A stretch of DNA of 64,000 nt from Canna indica (GCA_034359265.1 CP136891.1:53088501-53152500), one strand, 5' to 3'. Numbered from the stretch's first letter, positions 48,139 through 58,860 are shown. Notes: generated from the letters alone by a model not told the origin. Numbers and translations: made by a program.

Positions 48139-48585
48139 AATACAACAATTTATGAAGCATGTTCAATATAAAAAAGACTAATTTGACAGTGCTCTTTTCG
48201 AGGAAACAAAATTGTTTTAGCAGTTTATACAAACCATATCAAATACCAAATGGAATAATGTCAAAACAAGGTTTGGGTTTTAAAAGTCTAAGGAAACAAA
48301 TAGGATAGATTCATATGCTTAAAGTAAGACATTCATTTGAAAAACTGCATGAGTATGATCGGTATAAATTCCCTTAATGGCCTCATTTTGCAAAAGTATG
48401 ATCAGTATCTCTGTTTGCAAATGCAAAACTATATATAGAAATATCATTTGAAGTGTAGATTTATGGTAATTCAACTTAAAATGCTAAAGTTTCAGTCTTG
48501 CATGAGTGTCTAAGAGGTTGCAGGACATAAAACTTGTTTAAACTCATGGATTGAACCTATTGTTTATTGGACTCCAATCACTTAC
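48139..48585. other. outer CACTA sequence between inner element and captured TPP fragment
   Basis: AT-rich; nothing recognised. It is downstream of the captured phosphatase exon on the minus strand and may be its intron. Confidence 0.4.
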
Positions 48586-49111
48586 GCGAGCATAATCCTG
48601 ATCCCACCACCAAGGCATCTTTGCTTTGGACATGAAGGCCAGGTCAGGGTCGTCGACGATGGGCAATATAGTCTCGTCGTAGTCGAGGAACAATGTGATC
48701 CACCTCCCCTTCGACGCAGCGATGATATCCTTGGTTCTTCTCAATACCGAAGGGTGTTGTCTCTAAAATAATCACCATTGTTAGGAAACAGAAACTAGCT
48801 TCCTAATCCAACTAGGAAGATTGATGCATCCAACTTACTACCCAGCCCTCATACTCTTCATCGCGTGCTGCCATGACGGAGTTGGAGAGCGCTGCAGACG
48901 CCTTAGCGTGCGTGGGCGACGAGGCGCACATGGAATCAGCCCATGTATTGGGCTGCACGCTGCCACCGATGTCGAGCTGTCCGAAGAGCTTATTGCGATA
49001 GTTGGTGCAGCTGATAGCAAGGCTAGAATGAGGCAGAAAGAAGGCCGAGCAGTGGACAAGCTTGGCCACCGCCTTCACCTTCGCGATGGTGAACTCTTCC
49101 GGCACCATCAC
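48586..49111 (-). pseudogene. captured fragment of a trehalose-6-phosphate phosphatase gene
   Basis: Two exons on the minus strand. Exon 1 (49111-48842): KLFGQLDIGGSVQPNTWADS then MCASSPTHAKASAAL, the plant TPP N-terminal block, ending before a GT at 48841. Exon 2 (48762-48586): RQHPSVLRRTKDIIAASKG, FLDYDETILPIVDDPDLAFM, then a GTAAGT donor. TPP turns trehalose-6-phosphate into trehalose; the family's first HAD motif is LDYDGTLSPIV. Here the Gly of DYDGT is Glu, and the rest of the HAD domain is missing, so no activity is expected. Splice sites are kept, which shows a genomic source. It lies 0.5 kb from the right end of the outer CACTA. Confidence 0.85.
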
Positions 49112-49596
49112 ATTCTGCGATGGAGCCGAGAATGAAAGATAAATTACTGGAAACCATGGAGGTAGCGTTGAGGTCTGAGGGGTCCGAGGGGGGATCGTCG
49201 CGAGGGGAGGTGAGCACCGGCAGCTAATCAGGAAAAGGATGGTTCGTCATGAGGGGAGGCGAGAGGAGAGATCGATTTGCCGTGTGGGAAGGAGAGAGCA
49301 GAGACGGGCTCATCGCGAGGGCAAGATGAGGGATGGGTTTATTCGTCGGCTAAGAAAAGAAGGGGGGAAAGGAACACAAGGGCGGGGAAGGCCAAGTATT
49401 TTCGTCGGATAACTTAAAAAAGAGTGGGAAATATTTTGGTCTGCGGAGAAAAAAGAGGGAAAGTAAAAAAAATATAAATTTCATGAATTGGTCGGCTAAA
49501 TTATCAACAAATTTTATTTCTGTTGGTAATTTGGTATGTAATACCAACAAAATTAATCTGTCGTAATACATCCGTCGGGTCTGATTTCTTGTAGTG
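49112..49596. repeat. 3' terminal region of the outer CACTA
   Basis: Purine-rich stretch (49130-49470), then TTGGTAATTTGGTATGTAAT and ACCAACAAAATTAATCTG before the terminal TTTCTTGTAGTG. The palindromic unit matches the left subterminal array. Confidence 0.7.
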
Positions 49597-50306
49597 TGGT
49601 GATGACAATGGTCATCACCCTAGTACTAACCTCGGTTTTGATGATCTTAGTGCTTCTAATCAAAGAATCAAATCAAAAAGCCGAAAAAGAGAGGTTATAT
49701 GTTATTTGTGCAAGGGAAATGGGCACATTATGAGGAATTACCCTTCATCAAAGAAGAATGCCAAGAAGAGGACAACTGCTTCAACATCCATCTCCAAATC
49801 ACAAGAAGCATCCTCTTGTCATGACTATAAAGGCACATCCAAGGTTTGCCTCATGGGTATCCATGATGAGGTACAATACTCTCCTGTTAGTTATGATAAA
49901 GATAAAACATATGATAGTGAAGCTAGTTCTTCACATTCACTCAAAATGTCATATGAAGAAATAGTAGAAGAATGTCAAAATATGTGTGCCATGCTTTTGA
50001 AAAAGAGTAAAGAAATCAAGAAAATTAAAAAGGATAACTCTAGGCTTACTAAGGATTTGCATGCTCTAGAATTAGAAAATGAAAATTTAAAGGCAAAGCT
50101 AAGTTCCTCAAGTGTTGATTGTCATGATAGTATTGATGTTTTGAAAACTAGTAATTCACAATTGTTAATTAAAATTGAGGACTTAAAAAGTGAGAATATT
50201 GATTTGAAAAATGAAAATGATGATTTAAAAATTGAATTGAAAAATATCTCAAAAGTTGAGATTAAGAATTTGAAAGTAGAAAATATGAAAATGAAAAATG
50301 AAAATA
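49597..50306 (+). pseudogene. SIRE-like gag, part 2, with zinc knuckle and coiled coil
   Basis: Resumes gag after the outer CACTA. It has a knuckle, CYLCKGNGHIMRNY near 49700, in which the last Cys is Tyr. A long Lys/Glu/Asn-rich helical stretch follows (KENENLK-type heptads, about 49940-50306), characteristic of SIRE gag proteins. Open throughout until the next CACTA terminus, and continued at 55932. Confidence 0.85.
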
Positions 50307-50620
50307 CACTACTAGAAACTTGGTCTTCAGCAACGGCTATCAGCAACGGCCGCTCAAGCCATTGCTATTTGCAACGGCATTCTTACGGCCGCTCGAGCCG
50401 TTGCAGATATGTTGTATCTGCAACAGCTTTCTAACGGACATGCGAGCCGTTGCTGATGATGTTAATTATCAGCAACGGCTTTCTAACGGACAAGTGAGCC
50501 ATTGCAGATGATAACTTATTAGCAACGGCTTGCTAACGGACAAGTGAGCCGTTGCTGATGATAACTTATCAGCAACGGCTTTCTAACGGGCGAGTGAGCC
50601 GTTGCTGATAAGTTTATATA
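50307..50620 (+). repeat. 5' terminus and subterminal array of the CACTA at 50-56 kb
   Basis: Starts CACTACTAGAAACTTGGTC, then about 14 direct and inverted copies of CAGCAACGGC / GCCGTTGCTG separated by TTTCTAACGG units, to 50610. A TATA box (TTTATATAG at 50613-50621) follows at once, the position of the En/Spm promoter. Confidence 0.85.
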
Positions 50621-51075
50621 GGGCACCAGTCGCGCCCGACCCTTATTCCTCCCGCTGCTGCCGCCGCCGCTCCTGCTCTCGCCTCTCGCCGCCGCTGCCG
50701 CTGCTGCCGATGCCGACGACGCCGACGACTCCTCCCGCTGCTGCCGACACTGTCAGGTATGTGCCCTCCGACTGCCGTCTCTTCCTGTTGCGGCCGGTAG
50801 AAAATCCGACCGAAACCCTAAAAATAGGGTTTCGGCCGGCGGCGGTCGGCCGATGGCCGCCGCCGGACCTTGTACATTGGCCGGACAGTGTGTTCGACCA
50901 GTGTACGTCGGCGCCGGAGTCCACCTGACTCCGGCGCCGGAATTTGTAGTTTAATAATATTTTATTATTGTTTTTTAATTGTTTTTTAATTGTTAATTAA
51001 TTGTTAATTAATTATTTAGATTAGTTATTTAATTTGTTAGAATAATTTTTAGGGTTTAGATTAATTTCAGAATTA

Positions 51076-51272
51076 TCCACTTCGGACGCGCGCCGGAATC
51101 GTCCAATTCGGACTCGCGCCGGAATCGTCCACTTCGGCGTCCGCGCCGGTATCGTCCACTTCGGACGCGCGCCGGAATCGTCCACTTCGGACGCGTGCCG
51201 GTATCGTCCACTTCGGACGCGCGCCGGAATCGTCCACTTCGGACGCACGCCGGAATCGTCCAATATGGACTC
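51076..51272 (+). repeat. 27-base GC-rich tandem repeat
   Basis: Seven to eight units of TCGTCCACTTCGGACGCGCG-CCGGAA type. CpG-rich, with small variations (CGTGCCGGT, GGACTCGCG). It lies between the leader and the hairpin of the CACTA element. Confidence 0.85.
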
Positions 51273-51454
51273 GAACGGTCTCGAAACATTTAGAAAATAA
51301 TCATGCATCCGACGAGTTCATATGTTTCACGTACGCATCGACGAGTCGGATATGATTTAGCAAAACCTTAGATCCGTTCGGGGATTGTATGTTCGTGTAA
51401 AAGAAGTAGATGATCTTTTATACAATGTACAATTCTTGAATTGTCCCTGATTGG

Positions 51455-51677
51455 ACAATTTGGGAATATAGTTATTTGTACTGCACTTGCGTTTTTATTT
51501 TAACTGTTATCTAATTATTCTAAATTTCGGCAACATCTCTCTTGTTCTCCGATACGCGCCCAGATGATATGCGTATTCGGAGAACTATAGGGAGATGCTG
51601 CCGAAATTTAGAATAATTAGTTAACAGTTAAAATAAAAACGTAAGTGCAGTTCAAATAACATAAATCCCGAATGGAA
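51455..51677 (+). ncRNA. long hairpin upstream of the CACTA transposase frame
   Basis: Two arms of about 90 bases pair with few mismatches around a loop of about 13 bases near 51572. The left arm has ACTGCACTTGCGTTTTTATT, CTAAATTTCGGCAACATCTC and TTCTCCGATACGC; the right arm read on the other strand has ACTGCACTTACGTTTTTATT, CTAAATTTCGGCAGCATCTC and TTCTCCGAATACGC. If transcribed from the element's promoter it would fold into a miRNA- or siRNA-precursor-like stem. No expression can be judged here. Confidence 0.55.
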
Positions 51678-51734
51678 TAGGACAATCTCACCTAAAGACA
51701 TTAACCAAAGAAATTGTCATTGATTGACAGAATC

Positions 51735-53696
51735 ATGTCGGTTGATCGAAGTTGGATGTACCGACGTCTTGATCGTGGAGCTTTAACGAATGAGTTTCGA
51801 TTAGGCGTAACGTACTTCCTAAATTTCGCCTATTCGAATCGGAATTTCGTTAGCATGGGTGATCAAATCCGATGTCTGTGCCGCATTTGTTCAAATGGAC
51901 GATTTTTGGATCGGGAGACTGTCACTTTGCATCTATATAGCAAAGGATTTGCACCAAGATATTTTCTATGGACTTGTCACGGGGAGTCACGCAAAGTCGG
52001 GACGTCGAGCAATCCTGTCATTCAGACATATGGTGAATCTTCCTCTGCTGGTGCTTCTTCATCCAGTCAATGTAATCCCTATAGAACTATGATACTTGAT
52101 AGTCTTGGGAGTCAATTCCACCTGAATGATAATGTTGATCGGCCAGTTCTTCAGACATCAGTCCCACCAGATACTACAGCGGTTGATATCACAGAAGTAG
52201 GGGCTGCGGTAGAGATTGAATTACCGAATAAAGAAGCCGCAGAATTTTACGAGATGTTGAAAGCTGCCGATGAACCTTTGTATGAGAATTGTCCTAAATA
52301 CACTAGGTTTTCAGCAATGACACAGCTCTTAAACATCAAGGCCGATTGTAATATCAGCGGAGTTACGTATGATCGGATTGCTGGATTGATTAATGGAATG
52401 CTGCCTACTGATAACAAGTTTGAGCCTACTTTTTATAAGACTAAAAAGCTAATGAGAAAATTGGGGCTTGGGTACGAAAAAATACACGCGTGCCAAAATA
52501 ACTGCATTTTATATTATAAAGAAAATGTGCAGTTGGATAAATGCCCTGTATGTCAACACCCTCGTTACAAGGAGAAGAAATCGATCCGACAGAAAAATAT
52601 CCCGTTTAAGGTGCTTCGGTATTTTCCACTAACACCGAGGCTTCAAAGATTATTCATGTCGGAAAAGACAGCCCCCTACATGAGTTGGCATGCAAGAAGT
52701 CGTGATGATACAGTAATGACTCATCCATCTGACAGTGAAGCATGGAAACATTTGGATACATGTTATCCTTCATTTGCTAGGGATACTAGAAATATCAGAT
52801 TGGGATTGTGCACAGATGGTTTTAATCCGTTTGGACATTCTGCAACTCCTTATTCAGTTTGGCCAGTGCTGCTGACAGTTTATAATTTGCCACCGTCAAT
52901 GTGCATGAAAGATGAATTTATTTATCTTTCGATGATTATTCCGGGTCCTAAGGGTCCGCGAAAAGAAATTGACATATATATTTCTCAGACCCTTGATAGA
53001 TGAATTGAAAACATTGTGGACTGAGGGAGTTGTCACTTATGATTGTCATCGGAAGCAAAACTTCAATTTAAAGGCCGCGGTCTTGTGAACAATCAATGAT
53101 TTCCCGGCGTACGGCATGTTGTCGGGTTGGAGCACTCACGACCGACTCTCTTGTCTGTATTGTATGGAACACTCTAAATCAATCAGTCTTCAGAACGGAC
53201 GAAAGATCTCATTCTTTGATTGTCATCGTCGATTCCTATCGGTTAATCATCAGTATCGAAGGAATCGTAATAAATTTACTAAGGGCAGAGTCGAAAGAGA
53301 TGGGCCACCACCGATGTTGTCTGGTGAACAAATGTTAGCACGTGTTTCAGCACTTCCAGATATAGTATTTGGTCGCAATGAAAGAGTATCCGGCTCGAAA
53401 TAAAGATAGAGCAGATTGACGTGTAGTCTGTAAGACAAAAGGTAGAGGAAAAATTGATCCGATAGTAGGAGAAAATGATCCTCCTGGTTTCTATAAAGAA
53501 GATGATCTTCCTGCTGTGGATCGTATTATTCCAATACTCTAGGATGCAGACACAACGTCAATTCAATTAGAAGTTGAATATGCTGATGATGACGATCATG
53601 AAATTGAGGAAGCTGGAGATGAAGAAGATGAAGAAGAGGAAGAAGAGGAAGAAGAAGAAGAATTCGAAGACTATTATTCAGATGATGAGGAATAAT
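51735..53696 (+). pseudogene. CACTA transposase (TNP2 type), internally deleted
   Basis: Starts MSVDRSWMYRRLDRG at 51735, the Transpos_assoc domain with CRICSN..FLDRETVTLHLYSK and a Cys/His pattern. The Transposase_21 core follows: LLNIKADCNISG, ACQNNCILYYKE, CPVCQHPRYKEKK, LTPRLQRLFMS, LGLCTDGFNPFG, IIPGPKGPRKEIDIY. A frameshift near 52981 ends the frame at 53003; sequence continues RPLIDELKTLWTEGVVTYDC, then a TGA for Trp before TINDFPAYGMLSGWSTH. Beyond 53403 most of the core and the DUF4218 part are missing. A C-terminal segment remains (KGRGKIDP.., then an Asp/Glu run ending at 53696). It cannot supply transposase. Confidence 0.85.
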
Positions 53697-53770
53697 TGTA
53701 AAGTATATATTTTATTAAATATATCTCTACTATTTATACAATAATCTGATTATATGTCTGTTCGACAGAT

Positions 53771-55290
53771 ATGTCTGGTCGTGGTTATCGACGCAGGAGA
53801 GCTTCGGAGTCTCCGATCGGTGAGACTCCAGCACTTACTCATGCTGCTGATCCTCATGAGGATGATACTGTCGAGGCTAGTACATCCAGACACAGGCGGC
53901 CACGCGGGCCGAACAGGTGGCAGCCTCCACCAGCCACAAAGTCACGTAGATTGATTAGCGTGATTGGGGAGCGGTAATATATCATGAATTATGAATCATT
54001 ACAAATTCATTATATCATAATATAATATTAAAATTTATTTTTGTTGTGCAGGTTCCAGCAAGAAGAAGTGCCGAGAAGCATTTCTTCTACTATTCGACGA
54101 TACATGCACGGGGCATGGCCTACGTGGTCTCACGTGCCTAGCGAGCACGTCGACGTGTTATGGCGTGAGTTTGAGGCACGTATTATTATTTTTTTTACAT
54201 GCATGATGATATATTAATATTGGTACTGATATTATTATTTTGCAGGCTCGCTATACATGGGCCGAGGACCAGAGGCCCTTCATTTACGCTGCCTGGGAGG
54301 CTATTTCCCGGGCAAGGTACAACGGGCAGCTGGGGCAGGCTCGGTCCCAAGCGATGGCCCGAGCTGGGACCACTAACATCGCGGAGACTCGGGGATACGG
54401 CCTCGGTTGGATTACTCCGGATATATGGGACCAGCTCGTGGGGGTATGGTCGACGGATCGATGGCAGGAGGTTTCTCGGAATGCGGCTAGAAATCGTATG
54501 TCGGGGGGAGCAGCGCGTCACACCGGCGGCTCTGTTGCATTTGCAGTGCACGCGAACCGTATGGTAAGTATATCTTTTAATTATATATTTTATTTGTTAC
54601 TATGTGTACTAATTAATGTATTTGTTTTGTAAATGTAGACGACGGTGTCAGATGACGGGACTGTCCAGCGACCCTCCCCGATGGCGGTGTTTGAGCGGAC
54701 TCACCGTTGAGCACATGGGACGGGGGAGTACATCGACAACCGCGCTGCATACATTATGGTAATTATATATTTGTTTAAATTATTCATTATATATTTATAA
54801 TTTAAGTTTTATGATAAATATTAAACAAAAAATCAAACTCAAGTAGGAGACCTACAGCCAGACGGTGGTGCAGCGCGGGGGTACCCCCGAGGACTTTGAC
54901 GTAGCATCGTGGGTCGAGGCCGCAGGTGGCTGGGACCATGGCCGCGTATATGGCTTCACAGATAGTGGTCATGCACGAGCCGTACTAGGGCCACTTGGGG
55001 CACCGACCCCTCCGGTCGCTGGTGAGCGGCCGTCCACCTCTAGATCCAGTTATGATCATAGTAGCAGAATAAGGACTCTAGAGGACACGGTCGCGCGTCA
55101 GACTTAGATGATGGAGCGCTAGAGTCAGATGATGACGGATATACAATCTATGCTACGCAACATGTCAGGTCATCCCGAAGCAGGCATCTCTTCGGCATCA
55201 TCTAATCCATCGTCCTCGAGTCAGTCCATGCCGGTGTACACTCAAGCACTCCAGACCCCGCCATATGATCCAGACCATCCTCCATCGTGA
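53771..55290 (+). pseudogene. second gene of the CACTA element (Transposase_24-like)
   Basis: Exons: 53771-53973 (MSGRGYRRRRASESP.., Arg/Pro-rich), 54052-54170 (QQEEVPRSISSTIRRYM, WPTWSHVPSEHVDVLW), 54246-54563 (YTWAEDQRPFIYAAWEA, DRWQEVSRNAARNRMSGG), about 54640-54760 (VSDDGTVQRPSP, TGEYID), about 54849-55290 (TYSQTVVQRGGTPEDFD.., DPDHPPS-stop). Domain order fits the Ptta/En/Spm family, whose TNPA-like products bind subterminal repeats. Stops at 54708 (TGA) and 55105 (TAG) correspond to CGA and CAG in the copy at 10.7 kb. The intron after exon 2 appears to start GC rather than GT (GAG|GCACGT). Confidence 0.75.
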
Positions 55291-55574
55291 TCGTGAGATT
55301 TTTTTTTTGGATATTGAACTTGTTAATGAGATATTGAACTTGTTTAACTTATTTTGTTTGGATATTGATACTTCAATTTTGCATTTGAATCGTTTTTATA
55401 CTATCGTGGATAATTATCAATATAAATATAATTGTTTTGATGTATATCTTGGTGTGTTTGTGATGTGTGAATGAATGTGTGTATGAGGGTATGGGTGTGT
55501 GAGTTATGTATCAGATAATGTATCAATGTATCAATGGAAATTTGAAATTTTCAATTTTTCTGTTCCCAGGTATA

Positions 55575-55931
55575 CGTCATCAGCAACGGCTTTCCCACGG
55601 CCGTCCGTGGGAAAGCCGTTGCTAAAAGTGTATCGAAAGCCGTTGCTAATGACCTACAGCAACGGCTTAGCGACGGGGTTTTACTAACGGCGTTGCTACA
55701 GAATCAGCGGCCGTTGCTATTAATGTTATCAGCAACGGCTCCGGGTCTGTGGCAAAACCGTTGCTGATAATATTTTTAGCGACGGCCCGAGCGGCCGTTG
55801 CTCATAATGTTTTGAGCGACGGCCCGAGCGGCCGTTGCTGATCCGTTGCTAAGTTATCAGCAACGCGACTTTTTGTCACGGCTCTATTGCAACGGCATCA
55901 GCCGTTGCTGATGACCATTTTTCTAGTAGTG
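55575..55931 (+). repeat. 3' subterminal array of the CACTA at 50-56 kb
   Basis: CAGCAACGGC units in both orientations up to TTTTTCTAGTAGTG. Same layout as 11885-12276. Confidence 0.9.
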
Positions 55932-56344
55932 ATAGTATGATGAAATCTCAAATGCAAGCCTTACATAAATCAATTAATGATTTGAAAAATGAGGTTATTT
56001 TCTTGAGTAGGAAAACTAGTAGTTTATCACATGTTTCATCTTTTAGAAATCCTAGGAAGAAAAATGTTTCATCTAAAAATGCTCATGCTCATCATGCCTC
56101 TCATTCCAAGCATTCTAACATTAGACCTCATGTTCACATGAATGGTAAAAAGAAAGAATTTCATGGACATTACTTTTGTTGTGGCATATATGGCCATGCT
56201 ATTTATGATTGTGCATTCAAGAAAAATCCAAGTGTAGCTAGGACACTTTGGATTCCTAGGCCATCTAACCCCCAAGGACCCAAAACCATTTGGGTACCAA
56301 AAGTTTCATGCTCTTTTGTAGGGGGAGCCACCACACAAGGGTGA
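55932..56344 (+). pseudogene. SIRE-like gag, part 3, second zinc knuckle
   Basis: Continues gag in frame after the ATA duplication: MQALHKSINDLKNEVIFLSR, then the knuckle CCGIYGHAIYDC and the WIPRPSNPQGPKTIWVPK block that follows the knuckle in SIRE elements. It ends at a TGA at 56342-56344. A protease domain should follow but does not. Confidence 0.85.
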
Positions 56345-57815
56345 TGGAAATTGAAGAGTTGAAGTTGACCAAGAAATTGAAGGAAGGATCCTTGCATGGT
56401 TGCAACTTCAAAGTCTTTACCTAGACTAGATGCCTAAGGTTTAAGAATTGCCATCTAAATCACTTGGTATCATCACCTTTTCTCTACTTGTATGTTTGAA
56501 GTTGATGTTTTATGATACATGCTTAAAATTGATTGATTTCCCCCGCTCTTAATATAGTTCAAATGATTTTTGATTTTTTGATTTCCGGTCTTTTCGGAGA
56601 CCTATGTAGCCTATAACGGGCTCATGCGACCTTGTGGTTCTAAATCGTAGGCTCATTGTGGCCTTTCAGTTTTCAACCAATAGGGAGGGTTGAAGATCAT
56701 ATTTTCATATTTATTATTTTTGTGATCTCTTAAAATTCATTTTGATATGACTTGATTTCATTTAAAATGGATTTCGAACTATTTAACAAAGTTGGATTTT
56801 GAATGAAATCTTTGATGCTTACTTTGCTATCTAGAATGATTAACTTGCTTGAAATAATTATGCCATTATGCTACCAATGATTTCCTCCTGCAAGTTAAAT
56901 CTAAGGCTAAATGAAAGGCTAATTAGAATGAAAAAGATTAGTTTGGTTAAATTTTCAAGTATGAGGTATGATTTTGATTTTTATAAAATCTTAGTGTTAT
57001 ACCTCAATGTTTAAGCTTAAATTATGTCTCTATACTCATGATTAGAATTACATGTTAAACCCTTGAATTCTCATGAGTATGTAGAATTTTAGCACTTAGG
57101 TAAATTTCATTAAATGAAACTTGCTCTAGGTTGATATTCATTATTAGAGACCTTATTTTTAAGTCCAAACTAGTTAAACATGTTTAGAGATCTTATTCTT
57201 CAAATATTTCTTTAAAATGAATCTCTACTATCTAGCATAGGCTAAGACTTGTAAATGAAACTTTGCATTAAACCTTTGCTATTTAGTAAGTTAGCTTGCT
57301 AGTTGGTATATTATTTCATTATGATACTAATGAAGCCTACTTACAAGTTGAGAAAGTGGTAAATTTGAAAGGCTAAAGGAAAATGGAAAGAAAGTGAAAA
57401 TTTTAGAATTTCTCAAGAAATGAGGTATGAGTTTCATTTTGGCAAAATTCTTGCATAACACCTCTATTTTCTTGGTACAATGATTTCTCTATGCTCATGA
57501 ATGATTTTGCATGATAATTGTTTAAAATCTCATGAATAGATAAAATTTTGATACTTAAGAAATTTCATGAGCTCTAGGTAGAATTTCTTCTTATAGACTT
57601 CATTTTAAGTTGAAACTTGATATACATGTTTGAGCTTACTCATGATTTACATCCATGTGGTTAAAATTGAAAAATCATATGTAAATGGATAAAATAACAA
57701 CTAGCTCACCTTAGGAGACTAAAAATTGAAAAAGTTTGACCTAAGTCAATAATTTGATTTAGAAAAAAAAATTTGAGCTCAAACTTCACTATAAACCATG
57801 CATTAAAAATGTCTT
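56345..57815 (+). other. non-coding spacer in place of the protease, with a diverged duplication
   Basis: About 1.5 kb of AT-rich sequence. Two parts resemble each other in order: AAAGGCTAA..GAGGTATGA..TTTTGAT..ATACCTC (56910-57200) and AAAGGCTAA..GAGGTATGAGTTTCATTTTGG (57370-57640), each followed by ..CTCTAGGTTGATATTC / CTCTAGGTAGAATTTC. No DSG protease motif in any frame. Confidence 0.55.
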
Positions 57816-58860
57816 ATTAGTTGATGAGTTAAAGCATAATTTGATTAACATATCTCAATTGTGCGACAATAGATATGTAGTCATTTTTAAAGCATCTAAA
57901 TGCATCATTAGAAGTGCACCATCTAATGATATTATATTCATCGGAAATAGGCAAGAAAATGTTTACACATTAGTTCTAAATATTTTGCATAATCCCCATG
58001 TTAGATGCTTGGTTGCCATAGGGAATGATTCTTAGTTGTGGCATAGAAGGCTAAGACATGCTAGCATGAGCCTCATCCAAGAAATTTCTAAAAATGACTT
58101 CGTTAAAGGAATACCTAAGATTAAATTTGAAAAATACAAACTTTGTGATGCATGTCAACATGGTAAACAAGTTAAGTCTTCATTTCATAGCATTAATCAA
58201 GTAAGTACATCTAGAATACTAGAACTTGTGCACATGGATCTCTTTGGTCCTTGTGATGTTGCAAATCTAGGTGGAAAATTATATTGCTATGTTTTGGTAG
58301 ATGATTTCTTAAGATTTACATGAGTTTTCTTCCTAGCTAAGAAAAATGAAACTTTTGATTTCTTCAAAAAATTTGCTAGGAGAGTTGCAAATGAGAAAGG
58401 AATTTCAATCTTGAAAATTAGAAGTGATAATGGAGAAGAATTCAAAAATGAAAAATTTACCGAATTTTGTGATGAATTGGGTATTGAACATACCTTTTCT
58501 GTCCCTAGAACCCTTCAACAAAATGGGGTGGTTGAGAGGAAGAATAGAACCTTACAAGAGATGACTAGGATCATGCTTTGTGAAAATAATTTGCCCAAAT
58601 ACTTCTAGGCCGAAGCCATAAATACCTCTTGTTATATACTTAATCGTATTTTATTAAGACCTAAAATCAAGAAAATACCTTTTGAGCTTTGGAATGATAA
58701 AATCCCAAGTGTGGGATATTTTGGTATTTTTGGATGTAAATGCTTTATCTTAAACACTAAGGAGCATCTAGGAAAATTTGATTCTAAATCCGATGAAGGT
58801 ATCTTCTTGGGTACTCCAACAGTTCTAAGGCATATAGAGTCTATAATCGTAGAACTATGA
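57816..58860 (+). pseudogene. SIRE-like integrase
   Basis: Starts near DELKHNLINISQLCDN. The zinc-binding block is complete: WHRRLRHASM...KLCDACQHGKQ. Core motifs: HMDLFGPCDV (Asp), IRSDNGEEFKNEKF (Asp) and LQQNGVVERKNRTLQEMTRI (Glu), so all catalytic residues remain. Stops at 58033, 58321 and 58606, and a frame change near 58815, prevent translation. It would insert the cDNA copy into the genome. Confidence 0.88.

Larger units (their letters stand above)
34900..49596. mobile_element. CACTA transposon carrying host gene fragments (outer)
   Basis: The left terminus is CACTACAAGAAAATAGGG and the right, on the other strand, CACTACAAGAAATCAG, with a target duplication TGG (34897-34899, 49597-49599). 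The subterminal regions share the palindromic unit GTTGGTAATACCAAC. Without the nested element at 39068-48135 it is about 5.6 kb. It holds no recognisable transposase of its own. It does hold minus-strand fragments of a HECT-type ubiquitin ligase (36282-36640) and a trehalose-6-phosphate phosphatase (48586-49111), each with exon/intron structure, so the fragments were taken up as genomic DNA. Confidence 0.9.
50307..55931 (+). mobile_element. CACTA transposon with both En/Spm-type gene regions
   Basis: A 5625-base element with TIRs of about 30 bases: CACTACTAGAAACTTGGTCT on the left and CACTACTAGAAAAATGGTCA on the other strand of the right end. The target duplication is ATA (50304-50306, 55932-55934). 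Order: subterminal array, TATA box, GC-rich leader, tandem repeat, hairpin, TNP2-type transposase remnant, second gene, 3' array. Both genes carry stops. The 3' 1.6 kb is nearly identical to 10670-12276, so the family moved recently. Confidence 0.93.

Noticed and set aside
50320..50612. Regularly spaced repeats that could be taken for a CRISPR-like array
   Set aside because: Units are short, occur in both orientations, sit next to a CACTA terminus and recur at the other end; these are subterminal repeats in a plant genome.
53590..53696. Acidic Asp/Glu run as a separate small protein
   Set aside because: It fits the acidic C-terminal tail of the broken CACTA transposase and has no start of its own.
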